Positions 53,169 to 61,932 of a stretch of DNA of 64,000 bases are shown piece after piece. Both the position numbers and the translations under genes were made by a program. The stretch lies in the NCBI GenBank assembly GCA_003712055.1, contig RHLJ01000007.1:49512-113511 (forward strand). Reading direction: 5' to 3'. The number at the start of each line of letters is the position of its first letter. Positions within the stretch are counted from its first letter, which is position 1. The notes under the pieces were generated by a model that made no database searches, was not told the origin of the DNA, and saw only the letters and a program-made list of their open reading frames with translations. Source of the DNA: Balneola sp. GTDB lineage: Bacteria > Bacteroidota > Rhodothermia > Balneolales > Balneolaceae.

Positions 53169-55589
53169 ATGGCTGAGGTTAAGGCAACCAAGACTCGAAA
53201 AACCTTTACACAAGCACAAAAAAAGGAAGTGCTTAGCGATTTCCGAATAGGTTGGGTGAGTCGGTATATGTCCTTAGTTGGCCGTAAAGAAGTGCTTTCT
53301 GGTAAAGCTAAGTTTGGGATTTTTGGTGATGGAAAAGAGATACCTCAGATCGCAATGGCGAAGGTATTTAGAGAAGGAGACTTTAGATCAGGTTATTACC
53401 GGGATCAAACGTTTATGATGGCTATTGGGGAGTTGACTACCCATCAATTTTTCGCTCAATTATATGCTCATCCTGATGAGAAGGCAGATCCATTTTCTGC
53501 CGGAAGACAAATGAACTCTCACTTTGCAACGCGTTTGCTGGATGAAGAGGGTAACTGGATTGATCAAACCAAATCGAAGAATACTTCTTCAGATATTTCT
53601 CCAACTGCCGGGCAAATGGCTAGATTGGTTGGTTTAGCTCAAGCTTCAAAAGTATATCGTCAAAGCTCGGAGCTACAAAAGGGTGGTTGGAAGAAATTTT
53701 CTAATGGAGGAAATGAAGTAGCATTTGGAACAATAGGGGATGCAAGTACTTCAGAAGGGGTTTTTTGGGAATCTATTAATGCAGTTGGTGTTTTGCAGCT
53801 ACCATTTGTAATGTCTGTTTGGGATGATGGTTATGGTATTTCCGTACCCAAAGAGTTTCAGACAACAAAGGGGAGTATTTCCAAAGTTCTTTCCGGTTTC
53901 CAAAGAACGGAAGATGAATCGGGATACGAGATTCTTACAGTCAAAGCCTGGGATTATCAGGATCTGATCAAAACTTATGAAAGAGCGGCTGAGATAGCTC
54001 GTACAGAGCATGTACCCGTACTCGTACATGTTGAGGAGGTGACTCAGCCTCAGGGGCATTCTACTTCAGGTTCTCATGAGCGATATAAGTCTAAAGATAG
54101 ACTGGAGTGGGAAGTAGAGTACTGCTGTTTACAACAACTTAGAAAGTGGATTCTCGCGAAGAAAATTGCCACTGAAGCAGATCTCGACCAAATTGAAACA
54201 GAAGCACTTCAAGAAGTAACCAAGGCAAAACTAGAAGCATGGGACGCTTACATCTCTCCGATGAAGGAAGAGAAGAATTTTGTAATGGAAAGAGTGAACA
54301 CTCTTTTTGAGGAAACGGGGGATTCCAGGCTTGAAGCGCTTATTAAGAAAATTAAAATCATCCCAAATGCTATCCGAAAGGATATTTTACCGGTAGCGAA
54401 AAAGGCGATAAGATATACCGTAGGATCAGAGAGCTCTTCCAGAAAAGAGCTGCTGGATTGGTTGAATGAGAGTAAATCGGTTAATGAAGAACGATATAAT
54501 TCTCATTTACTAAGTGAGACTCCGCATTCACCCTTAAACATAGACCATGTAGCTCCTGCTTTCGATGACAAGCCAGATATGGTTGATGGCAGGATTATCG
54601 TTCGCGATAATTTTGACAAGCTTTTTGAAGAATATCCTCAGCTTCTCACTTTTGGCGAAGACGTTGGTGCACTCGGTGATGTAAACAAAGGCCTTGAGGG
54701 ACTCCAGGAAAAATATGGACAGCTCCGCGTTTCTGATACAGGTATTCGGGAAGCGACCATTCTAGGGCAAGGGATTGGAATGGCTCTTCGTGGCCTTCGT
54801 CCGATTGCTGAAATCCAGTACCTCGATTACCTACTATACTGTTTTTATGTGCTTAGTGATGATCTTGCTTCACTAAGATATCGAACCAAAGGGGGGCAAA
54901 CTGCTCCGGTTATTATCAGAACTCGTGGACATCGACTGGAAGGGATTTGGCATTCAGGGTCTCCAATGGGTGTCATATTAAGTGGAGCTCGCGGAGTTCA
55001 TTTATGTGTTCCTAGAAATCTTACCGAAGCTGCAGGATTCTATAATACTCTGCTAAAAGGAGACGACCCTGCCATTGTAATTGAACCACTAAATGGGTAT
55101 CGACTGAAAGAACCTCAACCAAACAATATTGGGGAGTTTACTACTCCGCTTGGTATTCCGGAGGTGTTAAATGAAGGTTCTGATATCACTGTTGTTTCTT
55201 ATGGTTCAACACTTAATATCATTTCATCAGTTGTACCACAACTTGAAGAAGTGGGCATCTCTGTAGAGCTTATTGATGTAAGAACGCTTATGCCATTCGA
55301 TATCAATCATTCTATTGTAGAGTCAGTGAAGAAAACCAATCGTCTTTTGGTTGTGGATGAAGATGTTCCAGGCGGAGCCTCAGCGTTTATCCTGCATCAT
55401 ATTCTCCAGGAGCAAAAAGGGTACTTCCATTTAGATTCAGAACCTCGATGTTTAACAGCTAAAGAACATCGTCCTGCGTATGCATCGGATGGGGATTACT
55501 TCAGCAAACCTAATGCAGAAGATATCTTTGACGAGGTTTATGATATGATGAGGGAATGTGAGCCGGAGAAATTTCCAGCAATCTATTAA
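53169..55589 (+). CDS. Fused 2-oxoacid dehydrogenase E1 alpha/beta subunits
   Basis: An 806-residue fusion. Residues 1-440 are E1 alpha: YYRDQTFMMAIGEL, GRQMNSHF, and the thiamine diphosphate motif GDASTSEGVFWESINAVGVLQLPFVMSVWDDGYGIS. From about 470 it is E1 beta: FGEDVGALGDVNKGLEGLQEKYG, DTGIREATILGQGIGMA, RTRGHRLEGIWHSGSPMG and VDEDVPGGASAFI. Such fusions are usual in Bacteroidota and act on branched-chain 2-oxoacids or pyruvate, with E2 and E3 encoded elsewhere. Branched-chain substrate would link to ilvE and to iso-branched acyl-CoA starters for fatty acids; this is inference. Confidence 0.9.
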   Translation: MAEVKATKTRKTFTQAQKKEVLSDFRIGWVSRYMSLVGRKEVLSGKAKFGIFGDGKEIPQIAMAKVFREGDFRSGYYRDQTFMMAIGELTTHQFFAQLYAHPDEKADPFSAGRQMNSHFATRLLDEEGNWIDQTKSKNTSSDISPTAGQMARLVGLAQASKVYRQSSELQKGGWKKFSNGGNEVAFGTIGDASTSEGVFWESINAVGVLQLPFVMSVWDDGYGISVPKEFQTTKGSISKVLSGFQRTEDESGYEILTVKAWDYQDLIKTYERAAEIARTEHVPVLVHVEEVTQPQGHSTSGSHERYKSKDRLEWEVEYCCLQQLRKWILAKKIATEADLDQIETEALQEVTKAKLEAWDAYISPMKEEKNFVMERVNTLFEETGDSRLEALIKKIKIIPNAIRKDILPVAKKAIRYTVGSESSSRKELLDWLNESKSVNEERYNSHLLSETPHSPLNIDHVAPAFDDKPDMVDGRIIVRDNFDKLFEEYPQLLTFGEDVGALGDVNKGLEGLQEKYGQLRVSDTGIREATILGQGIGMALRGLRPIAEIQYLDYLLYCFYVLSDDLASLRYRTKGGQTAPVIIRTRGHRLEGIWHSGSPMGVILSGARGVHLCVPRNLTEAAGFYNTLLKGDDPAIVIEPLNGYRLKEPQPNNIGEFTTPLGIPEVLNEGSDITVVSYGSTLNIISSVVPQLEEVGISVELIDVRTLMPFDINHSIVESVKKTNRLLVVDEDVPGGASAFILHHILQEQKGYFHLDSEPRCLTAKEHRPAYASDGDYFSKPNAEDIFDEVYDMMRECEPEKFPAIY

Positions 55590-55614
55590 GCTTTCCTTTT
55601 CAAATCTTTTTATA

Positions 55615-55690
55615 AGTCATCCTGAGCATACTTTCGAAGGATCTGAATAGATATCCGGTTAGATACTTCGGCGGTAGCCTCAGGATGACT
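55615..55690. repeat. REP-like inverted repeat (GTCATCCTGAG type)
   Basis: AGTCATCCTGAG (55615-55626) and CTCAGGATGACT (55679-55690) are perfect 12 bp inverted arms with a 52 nt spacer that contains TTCGAAGGATCTGAATAG. It sits between the converging E1 gene and the small gene at 55730. Confidence 0.75.
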
Positions 55691-55729
55691 GGGTAATAAA
55701 TGGATGTTGGACAGATTCAGGATTCTGGG

Positions 55730-55903
55730 TCAACGCTCTCTTTTTTCTTTTCTCTTTTTCTTTAACTCCATATAGGTCTCGTAATCTTCACCAAGATCAT
55801 CGATCATTTCGTTTAGTTCTTCGCTCTTTTTCTTGTGGTCAGCAATTATTTTAACAATAGAGCCTAACATACCTAAGGCTAGAATGATGAAGATGGTGGA
55901 CAT
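55730..55903 (-). CDS. 57-residue single-pass membrane protein
   Basis: A short gene: start ATG at the complement of 55901-55903 overlaps the DUF58 stop by one base (TAATG), the sign of coupled translation. The protein opens MSTIFIILALGMLGSIVKII, one membrane helix, followed by a charged helix (DHKKKSEELNEMIDDLGEDY, then ETYMELKKKRKEKRER). Helix plus short coiled coil resembles PspB in shape, but I see no firm homology. It is the last gene of the SpoIIM-to-DUF58 operon. Confidence 0.65.
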   Translation of the reverse strand: MSTIFIILALGMLGSIVKIIADHKKKSEELNEMIDDLGEDYETYMELKKKRKEKRER

Positions 55904-57234
55904 TAAATTAGCCCTCTTGCTTTCAACTCAAGATATTTGTTGATAGCATTTACTGAGAGTTCTTTAGGAGGAGTAAGGATGGTTTGGATCCCACTTCGGT
56001 TTAATGCCTTGACGATTTCCTTTTTTTCGTAATTAAATTTTTCTGCTACGATTTTAGTATATACTTCGCCTACATTTTCCGGATCATCCTTTATGAATGC
56101 TTCCAGTTCAGTGTTTTGAAAGAAAACCACAACGAGCAGATGATCTTTAGCAATACGCTGCAAATAGGGGAGTTGTCGCTTCATAGAAGAGACGGTCTCA
56201 AAATTAGTATAAAGCATCACCAGGCTTCGCTGGTTAATATGTCTTCTCAGGGAAATGATTAAGCGTTCAAAATCAGATTCCAGGAAATTTGTCTCCAGGT
56301 TGTATAACGCATCCTGGATACGTTGTATATGTACCCTTCTCCGTTCCGGCTTCACAACGGTAGAGCTGTTATGTGAAAAAGTGACAAGTCCAGCTTTGTC
56401 GTCTTTAATCAAGGAGATGTTGGCCAATACTAAGCTCGTATTAATCGCATAATCCAGTAGATGTAACCCGTCGAAAGGCATTTTCATTACCCTGCCCATA
56501 TCAATTACATTGATCACTTGCTGGGAGCGCTCATCCTGAAATTGATTTACCATCAAGGATTGAGAACGCGCAGTTGCCTTCCAGTTTATGGACCGAACAT
56601 CATCGCCTTGCACATACTCTTTGATCTGGTCGAATTCCATGGTATGTCCGATACGTCGTATTTTTTTGATTCCAATATCTGTGAGCCGGTTAGAGATGGC
56701 ATACATTTCAAATTTGCGCATCTGGATAAAGGAAGGATACACCGGAATCATAGCAGGCTCTTCAAAAGCATATTTTCTTCGAAGTAAACCAATTTGCGAA
56801 GCCGCAAAAACTAAAATACTTCCAAAGTGGTATTCACCTCTTTCAGTTGGTCGAAGCTCATACTTTTTGACGAGTTCTTCTCCGGATTTCATCAAAAAAG
56901 AAAAGTTGAAATCCCTTTGCTGGAATTGGGAAGGAATTTCATCTATCAACTTGACCAAAGCTGAAAATGCATAGTTGTTAGTGATGGAAATAGAAACGGG
57001 GTTCTCATCGCCGTTCGAAAAACGTTGGGGAAGTGTTCTTCTGGCTTGGATTCCATTTATTCGGTACAAAAGCAGAAAGTCGATCAACAATAAGACTCCA
57101 AACACCAGGAGCAGTACTTCTGCAATAGCTGCAAAAGTGGTATAAAAATACCCTACTACAAATAGCACAGCATTTAAGGCAGCAAGCTGAAAGAAGCGAT
57201 TGCTTAGATATAAAGAGCGTAGAAAAGCCTTTAT
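55903..57234 (-). CDS. DUF58 domain protein, apparent ATA start
   Basis: A BatA-neighbour/DUF58 protein of 443 residues from the start proposed here. Two N-terminal transmembrane helices, then FEMYAISNRLTDIGIKKIRRIGHTMEFDQIKEYVQGDDVRSINWKATAR, the DUF58 signature (about 195-240), and a von Willebrand A-like C-terminal domain. The first standard start in frame is GTG at 57168, but the codons just upstream encode KAFLRSLYLSNRFFQLAALN, the normal family N-terminus. No ATG, GTG or TTG precedes it; an ATA at 57232-57234 overlaps the moxR stop (ATAA) where neighbours have ATGA. It acts with MoxR ATPases in membrane-associated complexes of unclear role. Confidence 0.85.
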   Translation of the reverse strand: MKAFLRSLYLSNRFFQLAALNAVLFVVGYFYTTFAAIAEVLLLVFGVLLLIDFLLLYRINGIQARRTLPQRFSNGDENPVSISITNNYAFSALVKLIDEIPSQFQQRDFNFSFLMKSGEELVKKYELRPTERGEYHFGSILVFAASQIGLLRRKYAFEEPAMIPVYPSFIQMRKFEMYAISNRLTDIGIKKIRRIGHTMEFDQIKEYVQGDDVRSINWKATARSQSLMVNQFQDERSQQVINVIDMGRVMKMPFDGLHLLDYAINTSLVLANISLIKDDKAGLVTFSHNSSTVVKPERRRVHIQRIQDALYNLETNFLESDFERLIISLRRHINQRSLVMLYTNFETVSSMKRQLPYLQRIAKDHLLVVVFFQNTELEAFIKDDPENVGEVYTKIVAEKFNYEKKEIVKALNRSGIQTILTPPKELSVNAINKYLELKARGLI

Positions 57235-58271
57235 CGAGGTACCTCCACTTTTTCGAGAATTACCTGAATTACCTGGTCGGTCCTTATTCCTTCCATTTCT
57301 TTTTCGGGAGTAAGGGTTACCCGATGTCTTAGTACATGTCTAATTACATACTTTACGTCTTCGGGAGCGATGAAATCCCGGCCTTGAATTGCAGCCCATG
57401 CCTGGCACGCTCTCATTACATATACTGAAGCTCTTGGCGAAGCACCAATAGAAAGAGAACTACTATTTCGAGTATTCTGAATTATCTGAGCAATGTAATT
57501 CATGAGTGCCTCTTCAACATGTACCTGGCTAACTAAGGCTCGTTGCTCTTCAATTTCCTTAGAGTTAATCACCTTATTTAGTGAAGCTATATCAAGCTTA
57601 TTTTTACGCCCATAGCTACCAGCTATAATATTTACTTCTTCTTCAAGGCTTGGGTAAGGCACTTCAATTTTGAACAAGAAACGATCGAGCTGAGCTTCTG
57701 GCAATCGATATGTTCCTTCATGTTCAATTGGGTTCTGGGTAGCAATTACCATAAACGGAGAGTCCATTAGATAAGTAGTTCCATCAACGGTAATTTGCTT
57801 CTCTTCCATTACTTCAAAAAGGGCAGCCTGAGTTTTAGCAGGAGACCGATTGATTTCATCGATTAAAACCAGATTCGAAAAAACGGGGCCTTTTTTGAAA
57901 TCAAACTCAGTGGTTTTAGGGTTGAATACAGAAGTACCTATTACATCGGCAGGCATTAAATCAGGGGTAAACTGTATTCGCGAGAAGTCAGAATCTATTA
58001 CCTGAGCAAGAAGTTTGGTTGTAAGTGTTTTTGCTACTCCGGGCACTCCCTCAATTAACACATGTCCTTCTGCAAGCAAAGCGGTGATCAGCAAATCAAT
58101 CATTTGATGTTGTCCGACAATTACCTTGCCCACTTCTTCTCTGATCTTCTGCACCAGGGAATTAATTCCACTTAGATCAATACGTGATTGAAACGAACTT
58201 TCATTAGTATCCTCACTAGTTTGAAGCGTTTCTGATTGCTGTTCATCCGGAGTTTGATCGTCAATACTCAT
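57231..58271 (-). CDS. MoxR family AAA+ ATPase
   Basis: A 346-residue MoxR-type AAA_3 ATPase: Walker A GVPGVAKTLTTK (about 79-90), Walker B LVLIDEINRSPAKTQAALFEVMEE, sensor 1 FMVIATQNPIEHEGTY, arginine-finger region PEAQLDRFLFK, and the AAA lid with ASPRASVYVMRACQAWA. MoxR proteins are chaperone-like partners of vWA/DUF58 proteins. Its start overlaps the DUF4350 stop by 4 nt (ATGA). Confidence 0.95.
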   Translation of the reverse strand: MSIDDQTPDEQQSETLQTSEDTNESSFQSRIDLSGINSLVQKIREEVGKVIVGQHQMIDLLITALLAEGHVLIEGVPGVAKTLTTKLLAQVIDSDFSRIQFTPDLMPADVIGTSVFNPKTTEFDFKKGPVFSNLVLIDEINRSPAKTQAALFEVMEEKQITVDGTTYLMDSPFMVIATQNPIEHEGTYRLPEAQLDRFLFKIEVPYPSLEEEVNIIAGSYGRKNKLDIASLNKVINSKEIEEQRALVSQVHVEEALMNYIAQIIQNTRNSSSLSIGASPRASVYVMRACQAWAAIQGRDFIAPEDVKYVIRHVLRHRVTLTPEKEMEGIRTDQVIQVILEKVEVPR

Positions 58272-59461
58272 CGTAAACTTTGTTTATAGAATCGATCGAT
58301 TCTTTGTGTTATGATTGTAAGTTCTTGTTCTGTGATTTCTTCTTTTGAATTAAGCAGAAGAATCAGGTCGAAAAGCTTTTCTATTTCTTCTAAAAAAATA
58401 CCAGATCGATCCGATACAGCTTTGATGAAAGTATCATCTATAATTTGAGTATTAAGATTTAGGTTCGAACGGATATACTCAAGAAAGAAGAGGTATTTTT
58501 TTTGGAACATGGTTTTGTGAGAACCCTGTTCCAAATAGAGGCTACCAATAGTATTGGCAAAAGCAATGGTAGTGTTTTTTGGTTTAGCTAAAACAGGTAT
58601 GATTCGCTGCTCTCTTTTGCTTCTAAAAATCATAAATAAAAGGATAGCAGCTACTGAAATAAACCACCCATTTCTTAAAGGGGTGTTGGCCAATATATAG
58701 CGCATCGGAGAAAGCTCGATTTCCCTGTATCGCTTATAATACTCATCCCAGATAGTTGGTCTTACCGGTAGATACGATAACGCGGTAAAAGCATAAGAAG
58801 CCAGTTCCGTTTCCTTCATATAGAAGTTGGTAAAAGCTAATGGATTAGAATGCAGGAAGAAGGCTCCTTCGCCATGTTCAACCCTTATAAAGTTAACTTC
58901 ACCATATTGATTGGTTCCAAGCGAGGTAGTTGAGGAAGAATCTACTTTTAGGAAATAATTTCTTAGCTCTCCGTTGAATTTCCATCCATCCGGATCTTTT
59001 AAAGCAGGGTTGGAAAAATTGCTGATAATGGTCTGATCAAATCGCGTACTATCAAAGGGTGTGTAATAGTAATCAGTAGAAATATTTAGGGTATCAGCAA
59101 GTTTCCCGGAGAAGGATAAAGCAGCCATGAACACATAATTTCCCTCAGAAACCTCATCTAGTAATAACTCGGTTTCCCATGGATCAATTGACAGAGATCG
59201 GTCGATAAATACCCAATTACGAACAGGAGGTTGGTATGAATCTCCCAACGAAATAAAGATCGGATCCATGTTAATCCCTAATTGTTCTCCGGGGAATAAG
59301 TGATCCAATTCATTAAAAAGGATATAGGTGCCAAAAGGCTTTTTATGAGTACTAATATAAGACTGGCTCCAGTCGATAGGTTTTGGGCCATAAATCTGAA
59401 ATCCTATATAGGCTAACACGATGCTGGCAATGAAAGCGATATAGATATACTGCTTTTTCAT
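58268..59461 (-). CDS. DUF4350 domain-containing membrane protein
   Basis: A 397-residue protein with an N-terminal helix (YIYIAFIASIVLAYIGFQIYG), a periplasmic DUF4350-like domain (about 30-240: THKKPFGTYILFNELDHLFPG, LLLDEVSEGNYVFMAALSFSG, VEHGEGAFFLHSNPLAFTNFYM), a second helix (about 265-283) and a helical cytoplasmic tail. It is part of the DUF58-MoxR operon and overlaps both neighbours by 4 nt. Probably an envelope component assembled with MoxR. Confidence 0.85.
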   Translation of the reverse strand: MKKQYIYIAFIASIVLAYIGFQIYGPKPIDWSQSYISTHKKPFGTYILFNELDHLFPGEQLGINMDPIFISLGDSYQPPVRNWVFIDRSLSIDPWETELLLDEVSEGNYVFMAALSFSGKLADTLNISTDYYYTPFDSTRFDQTIISNFSNPALKDPDGWKFNGELRNYFLKVDSSSTTSLGTNQYGEVNFIRVEHGEGAFFLHSNPLAFTNFYMKETELASYAFTALSYLPVRPTIWDEYYKRYREIELSPMRYILANTPLRNGWFISVAAILLFMIFRSKREQRIIPVLAKPKNTTIAFANTIGSLYLEQGSHKTMFQKKYLFFLEYIRSNLNLNTQIIDDTFIKAVSDRSGIFLEEIEKLFDLILLLNSKEEITEQELTIITQRIDRFYKQSLR

Positions 59462-60192
59462 GCCTTTTTTAAACTTTGCTCGAAATGCGAATAAGTCTCA
59501 GATACTTTCTTATATCCCGGCTCATCAATTTCAAAGTCACCATATTCTACATAGTTATAGAATGTAGTTAATGTCTTGAAGCTGCTTTTTGAAGGGTGAT
59601 CCCCAATCTCCAATAAATAATCGTGATTGGTCTTATCCTGAGCCCAATTTATGACCTCATGTGCATTTAACGCTTGTAATGCTTTTAAATAAGTAAAACG
59701 AAGGGCGTCGTGAAAGTTTTTTTTGGCGAGTGCATTTTTTAGTAATTGATCCAGGTCCTCATTTTCAATATGCTCTGTACCGAGAGATAATCGGATTTTT
59801 TTTGATGGAGATTTACCTGAGAATGCACTTCCCAGGTTACCCTGTATGAATTGATTAACAAGTAATACTATGACGCCAATAAAAATGAGGACAAAGATTA
59901 GCTTGACTAGTGTACCGCCAACCGTTTTAGAAAAAAAGAAGTCGAGCTTATTAAGAATCCAAAGTAGAATATTTTGCCAAAATGAACTCGAATTTGCTAC
60001 TGCAACATCATAATTGAATTCAGGGTCATTAGCATAATCCTCAATATCTGTGAGGTTTGGATCTCTAACCTCTACATAAGAGTCATCAGGACTGAGTTCT
60101 GAAACATATACCTCTTGAGCAAAGCCATGAACATAGCAAAGTGAAAAAATAAACAGGGCAATAAAACGCTGAATACTCCGCCCTTTATTCAT
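59458..60192 (-). CDS. DUF4129 domain-containing membrane protein
   Basis: A 244-residue protein from the ATG at the complement of 60190-60192, which starts a signal peptide (SIQRFIALFIFSLCYVHGFAQ). A GTG at 60201 would add three residues. One transmembrane helix (about 98-120, LVKLIFVLIFIGVIVLLVNQF) precedes the DUF4129 domain with FHDALRFTYLKALQALNAHEVINWAQDKTNHDYL and YNYVEYGDFEIDEPGY. It overlaps the upstream gene by 8 nt. Conserved member of the SpoIIM-MoxR cluster; function unknown. Confidence 0.85.
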   Translation of the reverse strand: MNKGRSIQRFIALFIFSLCYVHGFAQEVYVSELSPDDSYVEVRDPNLTDIEDYANDPEFNYDVAVANSSSFWQNILLWILNKLDFFFSKTVGGTLVKLIFVLIFIGVIVLLVNQFIQGNLGSAFSGKSPSKKIRLSLGTEHIENEDLDQLLKNALAKKNFHDALRFTYLKALQALNAHEVINWAQDKTNHDYLLEIGDHPSKSSFKTLTTFYNYVEYGDFEIDEPGYKKVSETYSHFEQSLKKA

Positions 60193-61030
60193 CCCTAGCA
60201 CTTAGTTCATCAATTTTAGAAATCATACCAGTTCCTTCTTTAAGCTCTTTTAGATTGAAATAGTAAAAAGTTAGTCCAAGCATATAGAACATTTGCAGGA
60301 AGGAGATCATTAAAAAAGGAAACTGAAGAATAATGGTTTCCACAACTACGTAAGCGAACCCCGTAATTATTCCAAGCGCAGAACCTATTTCCAAAACGAT
60401 GTAGAGGGGAACAAGTATGAGGAAAGAAGAAAGGAACATTACCGTTCCAAAAATGATCAGAACAGCGCATGTATTCCACCATTGGTCTTTGGTAATATTC
60501 CAAGACCATTCTAATGCCTGAGTCGATCGGTTATCTTCGAGTATGCCGGATATAGACGAAAGTGAAAGCTTCACACCAACAAATAAAGCCCCGACTACAA
60601 AAGCAATAACACTAACGGTGGTTGCAATATTTACCAGGATAGAGATTCCAATAATTCTCCAGAAGTATTCATGAATAACATCGAAGTAATAAGAAAGTGG
60701 TACAGAATCAGCTCCATCTCTGATTTGTTTGACCTGGCCGGTAACTATAATTATGGAAAATACGGAAGAAATGAGCCCAAGAATATTTGAAATAAACCCA
60801 AGAGGTGTACTTGGTCGGATTATATCAAGAAAAGTTACCTCTGCGTTTGGGTTGTTAATCTCGTAAACCGCCGTAATCGTAGAGTCGATAAGAATGATTG
60901 GGAGAATAAAAACAGAAAAACCCAATAAAAAAGATTTAGAATGAAGTCTGAAATATGCTAGGCTATCTGAAAACAGTTCAGAAAGATTTCGTCTTTTTTG
61001 GAATTCAAAGGGTGAGATATGATTGTTCAT
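60185..61030 (-). CDS. Multi-pass membrane protein (paralogue of next gene)
   Basis: A 281-residue protein with about six membrane helices and a cytoplasmic N-terminus, RNLSELFSDSLAYFRLHSKSFLLGFSVFILPIILID. It shares layout with the 61027 gene product (both begin with an FSD/FGDxLSD amphipathic helix and end FYYFNLKELKEGTGM or HYFNLVERKEGGGLATEIDRL), so the two arose by duplication. It resembles the GPDPase/DUF975-type membrane domain family. Overlaps both neighbours. Confidence 0.82.
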   Translation of the reverse strand: MNNHISPFEFQKRRNLSELFSDSLAYFRLHSKSFLLGFSVFILPIILIDSTITAVYEINNPNAEVTFLDIIRPSTPLGFISNILGLISSVFSIIIVTGQVKQIRDGADSVPLSYYFDVIHEYFWRIIGISILVNIATTVSVIAFVVGALFVGVKLSLSSISGILEDNRSTQALEWSWNITKDQWWNTCAVLIIFGTVMFLSSFLILVPLYIVLEIGSALGIITGFAYVVVETIILQFPFLMISFLQMFYMLGLTFYYFNLKELKEGTGMISKIDELSARDE

Positions 61031-61932
61031 GATATGCCCAGTCTGTCTATTTCGGTTGCTAATCCTCCACCTTCCTTCCGTTCAACAAGGTTAAAGTAAT
61101 GAATACCCAGGGCGATAAATTGTGCCGAAGAGGCAAGAGCTTGTACAAAATAGAAGGAAGCGTAAGCTGCTCCTATAATTAGGCCAATGTTTTCCTGAAA
61201 ATCAGCTCCAAATATGAATGTTAAGAGTCCACTTAAAATACCCAGGGGTATGGAGGCCAACATCGAAAGTACGGCAAACACAATCCCGATAACGAAATAC
61301 ACTCCAAAGGTAAACCAGAAATAATTACTAGTAAGTGTCCATGATCGCATAATTGCGTTAGAAATATTTCCGTCTTCAATAAAAAGAACCACAGGATAAA
61401 GAGCTAACCTTGTGAAAACGAAGAAGAGGAAGATATAAAACGCAGTAATTAAAATAGCTACTACAACAGGTTCTCCGAGACTTGAAACGATACCCATGAA
61501 TACTAATATGAGTACTACGAATACAAAAGTCATTAAAATGCTGGCAATAATGATGTGAAATAACTTGCCAAACATTCCCCGGCTGAACTCAGAAAGTGTT
61601 TCAGGTATCTCTCCAAGGCTGGCGTGTCGTATATGCTGATAAGTAACTGCTACTAACATAATTATTGCGATTACGACAAGCGAGATTCCCAAAAAGAAGC
61701 TTAATCCAAACGCACCAAAACCTCCCGAATCTACCATTACATCAACGTTTTGAAATAAAAGTGCGAAAGATCCACCAAATAGGATCACACCGACAATAAG
61801 CGGAGCAAAAACGAATACGGAAAAAGCTTTTGCCATAGAGCGCCAATATACCCGGTAGTAGGTAAAAGTATCAGAGAGGATGTCTCCAAAAGAGCGGATT
61901 TTCTTGAGATTAAATAGAGTGTTAGTTTCCAT
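61027..61932 (-). CDS. Multi-pass membrane protein (paralogue of previous gene)
   Basis: A 301-residue protein starting at METNTLFNLKKIRSFGDILS; the frame is open to an ATG at 62001, but those 23 residues re-read the end of the SpoIIM-like gene and look unlike protein. About six helices; ends HYFNLVERKEGGGLATEIDRLGIS, matching its paralogue. It overlaps the SpoIIM-like gene by 11 nt and the next by 4 nt. Confidence 0.82.
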   Translation of the reverse strand: METNTLFNLKKIRSFGDILSDTFTYYRVYWRSMAKAFSVFVFAPLIVGVILFGGSFALLFQNVDVMVDSGGFGAFGLSFFLGISLVVIAIIMLVAVTYQHIRHASLGEIPETLSEFSRGMFGKLFHIIIASILMTFVFVVLILVFMGIVSSLGEPVVVAILITAFYIFLFFVFTRLALYPVVLFIEDGNISNAIMRSWTLTSNYFWFTFGVYFVIGIVFAVLSMLASIPLGILSGLLTFIFGADFQENIGLIIGAAYASFYFVQALASSAQFIALGIHYFNLVERKEGGGLATEIDRLGIS

